A stretch of DNA of 37,798 bases from a halophilic archaeon (lineage in GTDB: Archaea; Halobacteriota; Halobacteria; Halobacteriales; Haladaptataceae). Shown here one piece after another: positions 31,984 through 37,798 of this stretch. Below the pieces are notes generated by a model. The model did not search any database and had not been told where the DNA came from. It saw nothing but the letters and a program-made list of their open reading frames with translations. The stretch is taken from NCBI GenBank assembly GCA_003298465.1, contig QNGA01000017.1, forward strand, positions 1 to 37,798, given 5' to 3'. How positions within the stretch are numbered: position 1 is the stretch's first letter; every line of letters begins with the position of its first letter. The position numbers and the translations under genes are program-made.

Positions 31984-32826
31984 TTAGAGATCAAGAATTT
32001 CCCGTGCTTGGTCAGGGGTGGCGACTTCGCGACCGAGTTCATCGGCGACACGGACGACACGTTCGACGAGCTGAGCGTTACTCTCCGCGAGTTCGCCGCG
32101 CCGGTAGTAGACGTTATCCTCTAGTCCAACGCGAACGTGTCCACCAAAGAGGATGCCCATCGTCGCAAAGGGCAGCTGATGTTGACCAAACCCGAGCGTA
32201 TTGAAGTGCGCGCCATTGGGGATATTATCGATGGCGTTCAGCAGATTGCGTGGTCGGGGACGAGTCAGTGTCCCGCCACCGAATATGAGAGTTGCGTACA
32301 CAGGTTCCGCGAGATTCTGTCGTTCGAGCAGGCCGTGAACTTCGTTGAGGTGGCCATCGTTGAACACTTCTAACTCTGGTTTGATACCCCGCTCGACCAT
32401 CTCCTCGTACAGCGCATCGACCATCGCCCGCGTGTTCTCGCTGGTCAAATAGTCGTACCGGTTCAGCGGGCCCATATCGAGGCTGGCCATCTCCGGCGGC
32501 GGGTCCGTCCGAAGCGGGAGATGGCGGTCCTCGGCTGGCGCACCGGTTCCGCCCGTCGAGTGCTGGATCACGACGTCGTCCGCGTACCGTCGCACCGCCT
32601 CGTCGATCGCCTCGAAGCGCTCGGTGGCGAACGACCGTTCGCCGTTGGGCCAGCGCGCGTGGAGGTGGACTATCGCGGCACCCGCCTCCTCTGCGGCGGC
32701 TGCCGCTCGGCCGATCTCCTCGGGTGTCTCCGGGAGGTCCGGGTTTGCCTCCTTCCCGTGAACACCCCCCGTCAGCGCGGCGGTGACAATGACTGGTTCA
32801 CCCGCGAGATACGCCTCGTAGCTCAT
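31984..32826 (-). CDS. Beta-keto acid cleavage enzyme (BKACE/DUF849 family)
   Basis: A 280-residue protein of the 3-keto-5-aminohexanoate cleavage enzyme family. The zinc-binding HxH is in AIVHLHARWPNG (His54, His56). VIQHSTGG, GIKPELEVFNDGHL (with the family's Glu) and GTLTRPRPRNLLNAID follow in the usual order. The enzymes transfer the acetyl unit of a beta-keto acid to acetyl-CoA or cleave beta-keto acids; the substrate is not predictable. The start ATG overlaps the stop of the Cys-rich small gene upstream by four bases (ATGA), so the two are coupled. Confidence 0.9.
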   Translation of the reverse strand: MSYEAYLAGEPVIVTAALTGGVHGKEANPDLPETPEEIGRAAAAAEEAGAAIVHLHARWPNGERSFATERFEAIDEAVRRYADDVVIQHSTGGTGAPAEDRHLPLRTDPPPEMASLDMGPLNRYDYLTSENTRAMVDALYEEMVERGIKPELEVFNDGHLNEVHGLLERQNLAEPVYATLIFGGGTLTRPRPRNLLNAIDNIPNGAHFNTLGFGQHQLPFATMGILFGGHVRVGLEDNVYYRRGELAESNAQLVERVVRVADELGREVATPDQAREILDL

Positions 32827-33020
32827 CGGTCGGTCCCGTCCTCATCTTGGTGTTCAAGATAGATCTCGCAGTGTTCGGCGTGATCGAGTCCGTAGCGGTC
32901 GTTACAGATATCGGCACGCATCGGTTGGACGAACCGTCCAGCAGCCGTGCAGTACGCTCGTTGCTCGTCGAACTGCTGGTCGTCTGTCGACCGGCGATAT
33001 TCCAGATACGGGCAGGTCAT
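32823..33020 (-). CDS. Small Cys-rich haloarchaeal protein
   Basis: A 65-residue protein, MTCPYLEYRRSTDDQQFDEQ at its start, with Cys at positions 3, 24, 38 and 50 (CPYL, AYCTAAG, ICNDRYGL, HCEIYL). Four cysteines may form a zinc or iron-sulfur site. I start at the ATG at 33020; a GTG at 33044 would add eight residues. It is translationally coupled to the beta-keto acid cleavage enzyme. I recall similar small proteins near many haloarchaeal metabolic genes, but no function. Confidence 0.7.
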   Translation of the reverse strand: MTCPYLEYRRSTDDQQFDEQRAYCTAAGRFVQPMRADICNDRYGLDHAEHCEIYLEHQDEDGTDR

Positions 33021-33240
33021 GTGAACGCGTACTCCCGGGAGCACGAAATGAGTTGTTGACGGTGAGGATACGTGATGTCACAGATGCTACTACGTGACAT
33101 CGGTGCCCAAAGAATCCATACGCTGTCCGAATCGTAGTATCTCTCACTATGGAGTTGACGATTTCTGATCTCCACCGGATGACTACTATCACGAACGCTC
33201 TGCAGTACAACGCTGGCCCTCTCAGGCGGGAGGTCCTCTA

Positions 33241-34443
33241 ATGAGCGATCAGGAGCGATTCCGGTTCGAGTACAGTCCGAGCGTGCTCAGGTATGGTACC
33301 GGCTGTGTCGCCGACCTCTCAGCAGAACTCGATACCCAGGGGCACGAGCGCGCACTCGTCGTGTGTGGGTCCACGGTCGGATCCACGCTCGCAGTAATCG
33401 AGCCAGTCACGGACGGTCTGGACGAGAAACTGGTCAGTGTGTTCGCCGAAACGACTCCGGAGAAGCGACTCGAAACCGCCTATGACGGTCTCGAAGCCAT
33501 GGAGACCCACGATGCGGACGTTCTCGTCAGCCTCGGTGGCGGAAGTAGTCTTGACGTCGCGAAGGTCATTAGCGTCCTCGCTGCTGACGACCGCGATCCC
33601 CAAGATGTTGGTCAGGAACTCGCCGAGACCGGGTCGATTTCTATCCCGTCAGATGAGTTACCGCCGATCGTCACAATCCCGACGACGCTAGCGGGGGCGG
33701 ATTTATCCATCGTGGCGGGTGTGACCGCCGCACCGACATCCAGGCTCGTCGCCGAACCGGTCAGCGGGGGCATTGCTGATCCGCGACTGATGCCGCAAAC
33801 TGTCCTCTATGATCCGGGACTGTTCGCTCCGACACCCAAACGGATTCTCGCGGCGTCTGCGATGAACTGGTTCGACAAGGGTCTCGAGACAGTGTACGCT
33901 CGGAACGCGACGCCGATAACGGACGCAACGGCCACTCGGGGGCTCCGATTGCTCGATGAGGGGCTCCGCCAACTCGGTGACCAGACCGTGACCGAAGAGG
34001 TCCTCGAATCGGTCGTGGAGGGGACCCTTTTGGTCCAGTACGGGATTTCAAGGCGCGGGGAAACGACGCTCTCGATCATTCACGCGTTCGGACACGGGCT
34101 GACCCGCACCTATGACGTCCAGCAGGGGGCCGCACACAGTATCGTTGCCCCGCATGTACTCAACTACCTCTTCGAGAACGTCGATGGCCGGCGCGAGTTA
34201 CTCGCAGAGGCGTTCGGTGTCGGTGACCGTCCTGACACAGCAGCTGCGATTGTCGAGTCTGTAGAGCGGGTTTGCGACGCACTCGGCCTCCCCTCACGGC
34301 TCAGGGACGTCGACGGTCCCGTCCCGGCTGAATTCCCTGTTGTGGCAGAAGCGATCCGTACCGATTCCTTCATGGCGAACGTCCCACATGGACTGGATCC
34401 AACGACGGAGGAAATCGAGGCCGTGTTGCAAGACGCGTATTGA
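33241..34443 (+). CDS. Iron-containing alcohol dehydrogenase-like protein with altered metal site
   Basis: A 400-residue protein of the group III (iron) alcohol dehydrogenase/maleylacetate reductase family: LGGGSSLDVAK (99-108) binds NAD(P), VTIPTTLAGA follows, and HAFGHGLTRT (His281, His285) and AAHS (His299) supply metal ligands. But the usual first two ligands (Asp and His in AMDALTHA) are Asn209 and Lys213 here (MNWFDK). So metal binding, if any, is different, and the reaction may not be alcohol oxidation. Maleylacetate reductases also vary at this site. A GGAGG ribosome site lies about 7 bases before the ATG. It sits divergently from the BKACE pair. Confidence 0.8.
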   Translation: MSDQERFRFEYSPSVLRYGTGCVADLSAELDTQGHERALVVCGSTVGSTLAVIEPVTDGLDEKLVSVFAETTPEKRLETAYDGLEAMETHDADVLVSLGGGSSLDVAKVISVLAADDRDPQDVGQELAETGSISIPSDELPPIVTIPTTLAGADLSIVAGVTAAPTSRLVAEPVSGGIADPRLMPQTVLYDPGLFAPTPKRILAASAMNWFDKGLETVYARNATPITDATATRGLRLLDEGLRQLGDQTVTEEVLESVVEGTLLVQYGISRRGETTLSIIHAFGHGLTRTYDVQQGAAHSIVAPHVLNYLFENVDGRRELLAEAFGVGDRPDTAAAIVESVERVCDALGLPSRLRDVDGPVPAEFPVVAEAIRTDSFMANVPHGLDPTTEEIEAVLQDAY

Positions 34444-34564
34444 TGCTAGCCACGAGAACGATCGAATTGTAGCCATCCGTCTGATGCGGTTAATTCGAGG
34501 GACCTACTGGACGAGTGGCAGAAGACCCGGAAGCTGACAACCCGTTGCGAAGAAAGCGATTGTC

Positions 34565-35203
34565 CTATTCGACGAGTTCCGCAACCATTGTGGAGACGTA
34601 GTCGACCTCGTCCTGGTTGATGCCGTGACCCATCCCCTCGTAGAGGCGCTTGGTTACGTCGCCGTTTAACTGCTCGAAGATTTCAGCCGACTCGTGAACC
34701 CGTTCCTCGGGAATGTGCGGATCGACGTCGCTGCAGCCGAGGAACACCGGCGTCTCTTCAAGGTCGCCGTCGTAGTCGTCAGGATCGACGGTCTCACCAA
34801 TGAGGCCACCGCTCAACACGGCGAGTCCACCGTAGCGTGTTGGGTTCCGCGCGACGAACTCGCTGGCGAGACATGCGCCTTGGGAGAACCCGAGTACCAT
34901 GATACGATCCGTCGAAATGCCCGCCTCGTTGGCTTTCTCCACGGCATCCCCCACGGCCTGTAATCCAGAGGTCCGCCCGGGTTCGTTCGACTCGATGGGG
35001 GCGGTGAATGCGTTCGGATACCATGTGTTTCGAGTGGCCTGTGGCGCGAGATACGCAACCCCGTGCTGGTGGAACTCGTCGGCCATTTGAACGATGCTCT
35101 GTGCGGTCGCACCGCGTCCGTGAACGAGAACGAGCGCGGCTTCAGCAACATCGAGTGGTGCCCCGGCCGTGACGAGGGGTTGGTCTTGGTGTGGTCCGGT
35201 CAT
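34565..35203 (-). CDS. Alpha/beta hydrolase (carboxylesterase, MhqD-like)
   Basis: A 212-residue hydrolase of the phospholipase/carboxylesterase type. LVLVHGRGATAQSI is the oxyanion region, MVLGFSQGACLASEF has the nucleophile Ser in GFSQG, and the acid/His pair are in GCSDVDPHI and GMGHGIN. I start at the ATG at 35203, one base after the dioxygenase stop (35205), so the genes are cotranscribed. In Bacillus subtilis the hydrolase MhqD accompanies ring-cleaving dioxygenases in quinone resistance; here the same pair is present with DoxX and a HxlR regulator. The match to MhqD is by family and context. Confidence 0.85.
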   Translation of the reverse strand: MTGPHQDQPLVTAGAPLDVAEAALVLVHGRGATAQSIVQMADEFHQHGVAYLAPQATRNTWYPNAFTAPIESNEPGRTSGLQAVGDAVEKANEAGISTDRIMVLGFSQGACLASEFVARNPTRYGGLAVLSGGLIGETVDPDDYDGDLEETPVFLGCSDVDPHIPEERVHESAEIFEQLNGDVTKRLYEGMGHGINQDEVDYVSTMVAELVE

Positions 35204-35204
35204 C

Positions 35205-36152
35205 TTAGTCCGCTCCCGTCGGAATGGCGGTTTCAATCTCGGGCAGCCGTTCTTCGAGCATCGTCCTATCACTCTCTAACCACGGCGGCAACTTTAGCTC
35301 CGTCCCCAGATCCGAGACGGACTCGTCGCGAGTGAAGCCCGGCCCCTCGGTCGCGATCTCGAACAGGATGCCGCCCGGCTCTCGGAAGTAAATCGACTTG
35401 AAGTACTGCCGATCCTTCTGCGGCGTCACGCGAAGCCCGATTTTTGAGAGTGGCTCGCGCCACTTCTCTTGGGCCTGCGTATCGGGCGTTCGAAACGCGA
35501 CGTGGTGAACGGTTCCGACGCCCGGTTGGCCTCGCGGAGCATCCGACCGATCGAGAACGTCGATGACCGAGGCGCGAGTACCGGCCGTCTTGTATCGCGT
35601 CCGGTCTCCATTCTGGACAGTTGATTCATAGCCTAACGTCTCGAGCACTGTGCTCGTCTGCTGGGGGTTGAGCGAATCCAGCGTCACACTGTGGAACCCA
35701 CGGATAGCCTTGTCTGCAGGCACCGGCCCACTGGCCCACGGTTCGATGTCACTCGTGCCGGTCACGAGTTCCAACGGCTGCCCGTCGTGATCGGGGAACG
35801 GGACGACCGTTTCGTCGAACCGGGTGTGTGGCGTATCGACGTCGACATCCTTCGATTCGAGCCGGTTGACCCAGTAGTCGACCGATTCCTCGGGAATAAC
35901 GAACGCAGTCACGCTCGTCTGCCCGCGGCCAACGCGGCCCTGTCGAGCACCCTTGAACGGGAAGAACGTCAGCACGGTTCCTGGAGTGCCGACTTCATCA
36001 CCGTAGTAGAGGTGATACGTGTATTTGTCGTCGAAGTTGACGGTTCGCTTAACGAGGCGCAGTCCGAGGATTTCCGTGTAGAAGTCTACGTTCTGCTGTG
36101 GATCGCTCGAGATGGACGTTACGTGGTGGAGTCCGGATGTTTTGGTAGTCAT
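35205..36152 (-). CDS. VOC-family ring-cleaving dioxygenase (MhqO/MhqE-like)
   Basis: A 315-residue glyoxalase/bleomycin-resistance fold (VOC) protein with two repeats. Metal-ligand landmarks are LHHVTSISSDPQQNVDFYTEILGL (His9), PLELVT, FHSVTLDSLNPQQT and VHHVAFRTPD, then ILFEIATEGPGF with a Glu. This order is typical of the MhqO/MhqA/LinE-like dioxygenases that cleave hydroquinone or catechol rings and detoxify quinones. It lies in the middle of a three-gene unit: DoxX (upstream), this gene, hydrolase (downstream). Substrate specificity cannot be read. Confidence 0.88.
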   Translation of the reverse strand: MTTKTSGLHHVTSISSDPQQNVDFYTEILGLRLVKRTVNFDDKYTYHLYYGDEVGTPGTVLTFFPFKGARQGRVGRGQTSVTAFVIPEESVDYWVNRLESKDVDVDTPHTRFDETVVPFPDHDGQPLELVTGTSDIEPWASGPVPADKAIRGFHSVTLDSLNPQQTSTVLETLGYESTVQNGDRTRYKTAGTRASVIDVLDRSDAPRGQPGVGTVHHVAFRTPDTQAQEKWREPLSKIGLRVTPQKDRQYFKSIYFREPGGILFEIATEGPGFTRDESVSDLGTELKLPPWLESDRTMLEERLPEIETAIPTGAD

Positions 36153-36213
36153 GTATTGTTTGAGTGTTTGGGTTCGAAAACCTATTCTCGAAGATCGGGC
36201 GTTTCTGGGGGGA

Positions 36214-36636
36214 TTAGATCCCGATACCGACGTTCAGCGCGTACGCCCAGGATTCACTGCTGAGGACAAGGAAGACCACCGACGCGCCGAGGAGTTCGAC
36301 GTTCTTGATGAAGTTCGTCATCTCGGCCTGTTGCTGGTCTTCGGGTACGGCCCAGAAGTTGTGCATCATCGGCGTCGTAACGAGGAGGAAGACCGCGACT
36401 GCCCCAGCGGCAAGCGCAGGGAACGCTCCGAGTACGATGCCGAGTCCGCCGAAGATGAGCATGCCACCGGAAAGCAGGACGCTTGCCCGGGCTGCGGGGA
36501 CGCCCTTCGATTGGGCGTACCCGCTCATCGCGTCGGCATTCTGGAAGTGGTTGAGTCCCTGGAACGCGAGCAGGCCGCCGAAGAGTACCCGTGCGACGAG
36601 GAAACCGATCGCGCCGAGTCCTGCATCGATTGCCAT
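36214..36636 (-). CDS. DoxX-family membrane protein (MhqP-like)
   Basis: A 140-residue protein with four membrane segments: IGFLVARVLFGGLLAFQGLNHF near the N-terminus, ASVLLSGGMLIFGGLGIVLG, a third segment around AAGAVAVFLLVTTPMM, and a last one near the C-terminus. This is DoxX/YphA-type. In Bacillus, MhqP is a DoxX-like protein encoded beside the dioxygenase MhqO. A GGAGGTGA ribosome site lies at 36643-36650 (minus strand), just before the ATG. The promoter probably lies around 36730-36750. Confidence 0.85.
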   Translation of the reverse strand: MAIDAGLGAIGFLVARVLFGGLLAFQGLNHFQNADAMSGYAQSKGVPAARASVLLSGGMLIFGGLGIVLGAFPALAAGAVAVFLLVTTPMMHNFWAVPEDQQQAEMTNFIKNVELLGASVVFLVLSSESWAYALNVGIGI

Positions 36637-36639
36637 TAT

Positions 36640-36883
36640 CGGCTCACCTCCTTCGTCTGCAACTGATTGGTGTGCGGTGCGATTGATGGTGCGATCGAAG
36701 CTACTGTCACAACGTTACCTGGTACGTTCTGGAACCTACTTATACCTAATCTGACACCAGTGATATCAGGTTGAGCCGGTGTTAGCCGGTGACGGTAGTG
36801 TTACCTCAGGTTTCATAACGATACCTGATTCGGAAGCGAACCTATTAGGGGATCCAGCGCGTATAGATGACCAAGCACAGACA
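36640..36883. promoter_or_regulatory. Divergent control region of the mhq-like operon and HxlR gene
   Basis: This 240-base spacer is full of related words: GTTACCTGG (36715), ATACCTAAT (36742), ATATCAGGTT (36764), TTACCTCAGG (36801), ATACCTGATT (36821) and AACCTATTAGG (36839). They share a (T/A)ACCT(G/A)A or its inverse TCAGGT, which would suit multiple half-sites for a dimeric HxlR protein. A GTATAAG box on the minus strand (about 36739-36745) could be the DoxX-side TATA. Confidence 0.45.
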
Positions 36884-37222
36884 ATGCCCCAAGCAAACAG
36901 ACTGTCCAATGCTGAAGAACAGTATGACGAGGGAGCATGCTCAGTTATCGACTCGCTGAACCAGATCGGCTCCCAGTGGCGACTCATTGTCCTCCACGAT
37001 CTCCAGGACGGTGAAAAACGCTTCAACGAACTCAAACGCTCAACTGGGGCGAGTTCACGAACGCTCTCTCGTGTCCTCGATGATCTACAAGAAACCGACT
37101 TTGTCACACGCCGACTTGAAGAAGACGCACCCGTCGCTACGTATTATTCGTTAACGGAGAAAGGGACGTCACTCTGCCCAGTCTTCGATGAAATCGAAGC
37201 TTGGTCTGAGGAGTGGCTGTAG
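36884..37222 (+). CDS. HxlR-family transcriptional regulator (YodB-like)
   Basis: A 112-residue winged-helix protein: GACSVIDSLNQIGSQWRLIVLHDLQDGEKRFNELKRSTGASSRTLSRVLDDLQETDFVTRRL is the typical HxlR (DUF24) HTH, with the recognition helix SSRTLSRVLDDL and wing APVATYYSLTEKG. Cys19 sits at the position of the quinone-sensing Cys in YodB/CatR-type regulators. The start at 36884 is chosen because the conserved part begins there, although an in-frame GTG at 36779 is open. It is divergent from the DoxX/dioxygenase/hydrolase unit, so it should control it. Confidence 0.85.
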   Translation: MPQANRLSNAEEQYDEGACSVIDSLNQIGSQWRLIVLHDLQDGEKRFNELKRSTGASSRTLSRVLDDLQETDFVTRRLEEDAPVATYYSLTEKGTSLCPVFDEIEAWSEEWL

Positions 37223-37290
37223 GTCCAAGGCCAGCAGCATTCGATCGTGAAGCTGATATAGAGCCAACAAAAATACTCTATAATTCACTC

Positions 37291-37798
37291 GGCACTGTCT
37301 AGTTTAGCTCCTCCTCGGCAGGTGTTCGATCGTCGAGCGATTGGTGCGATCGCTGATGGTTATAGTAATGCGCAAATTGTTCAAGCCACCGTTGGACGGT
37401 GGGCTGACTGCCAACCCACGACGTATGAAAGCGGTCAATACGCTGTTTAAGCGTGTGAAACCATTTTTCAATCAGGTTTCGCTCCGTATAGTTAAGCTGA
37501 CCGCTCAACCTAACTCGAAAGAGGGCAGTCCGATAGCCATAGCCATCGACGAGAAACTCAGCGTCCGAGAGATCGTGTTTCTCGGCCAACTGGCCGAGAA
37601 ACACGGCCGCTTGATCAGTGCCATGCTGCTCAAATACGGTAATATCAAGCAGCAACTTTGTGTCGGTGTCAATTGCAGCATACACCCACAACCACTCGCC
37701 GTTCACTTTGACAGCGGTTTCGTCGACCGCGACCCGCGTCGGCTGCGCCGACGGCGGGTCTGAAACGCTGTCAGCAACGCGATGCACCCACTGAAAAT
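37291..37798 (-). mobile_element. IS6-type insertion sequence, cut by the window edge
   Basis: The element starts with the terminal repeat GGCACTGTCTAGTTTAGCTC and contains a nearly complete transposase. It has the same terminal repeat and orientation as the remnant at 3035. Only the right end is outside the window. Confidence 0.85.
37299..37798 (-). CDS. IS6-family transposase, partial
   Basis: At least 166 residues are visible; the frame is still open at the window edge (reading FQWVHRVADSV), so the N-terminal ~50 residues with the helix-turn-helix lie beyond. The DDE core is intact: TRVAVDETAVKVNGEWLWVYAAID (first Asp), FLVDGYGYRTALFR (second Asp) and NLIEKWFHTLKQRIDRF (Glu), the usual IS6/IS240 arrangement. 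The C-terminus ends PAEEELN, with its stop inside the terminal repeat. Probably functional unless the missing part is damaged. Confidence 0.9.
   Translation of the reverse strand, partial: FQWVHRVADSVSDPPSAQPTRVAVDETAVKVNGEWLWVYAAIDTDTKLLLDITVFEQHGTDQAAVFLGQLAEKHDLSDAEFLVDGYGYRTALFRVRLSGQLNYTERNLIEKWFHTLKQRIDRFHTSWVGSQPTVQRWLEQFAHYYNHQRSHQSLDDRTPAEEELN

Overview
The window looks haloarchaeal. The proteins are strongly acidic (many Asp/Glu), small genes tend to start close behind TATA-like boxes, and several families are ones I know mainly or only from haloarchaea (DUF2270, DUF7512-like, DUF7835-like zinc ribbon, PadR-like small regulators). No core housekeeping or RNA genes are visible. Broken genes, insertion-sequence remnants and repeated regulators suggest an accessory region, either a plasmid or a genomic island. 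The replicon cannot be told from sequence alone.

Left part (1-12.2 kb): sparse and decayed. It holds small haloarchaeal hypothetical genes, two PadR-like regulators, a DUF4177/membrane-protein pair, a DUF2270 membrane protein, the 3' part of a truncated haemoglobin gene, two related hairpin-rich segments that look like old transposon ends (about 190-400 and 8770-8900), a pair of strong hairpins in a gene-free stretch (9132-9216), a dead IS6-type element with readable terminal repeats (10222-10908), a remnant of a second IS6-type element (3035-3240) and a Tat-exported small protein.

Middle part (12.2-28.4 kb): a sulfur/thiol island and the most interesting section. It contains TusA and a DsrE2-like protein (translationally coupled); two different rhodanese-metallo-beta-lactamase fusions of the persulfide dioxygenase type; a split YeeE/YedE sulfur transporter; a 49-residue membrane peptide next to a TSUP (TauE/SafE) sulfite-exporter-like protein; an MFS transporter; two membrane proteins with CxxC in a membrane segment; a DsbA-like lipoprotein broken by a stop codon; a flavoprotein disulfide reductase with a natural His-rich tail; thioredoxin with a thioredoxin reductase fragment; and two paralogous winged-helix regulators. 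A GTATTGT element recurs in front of four transcription units (17807, 19015, 21853, 27673), which suggests one regulon. A plausible flow is uptake or mobilisation of reduced sulfur (YeeE), carriage as persulfide on TusA/DsrE2 and low-molecular-weight thiols, oxidation to sulfite and thiosulfate (the fusions), export (TSUP/MFS), and thiol recycling (flavoprotein reductase, thioredoxin).

Right part (28.4-37.8 kb): fragments of RPA and of an enolase-superfamily gene, a zinc alcohol dehydrogenase, a CDGSH iron-sulfur protein, a beta-keto acid cleavage enzyme coupled to a Cys-rich small protein, an unusual iron-ADH-family protein, then a DoxX / ring-cleaving dioxygenase / hydrolase set with a divergent HxlR regulator that resembles the Bacillus mhq/YodB quinone-resistance genes. 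The window ends inside a second IS6-type element in the same orientation as the remnant at 3035.
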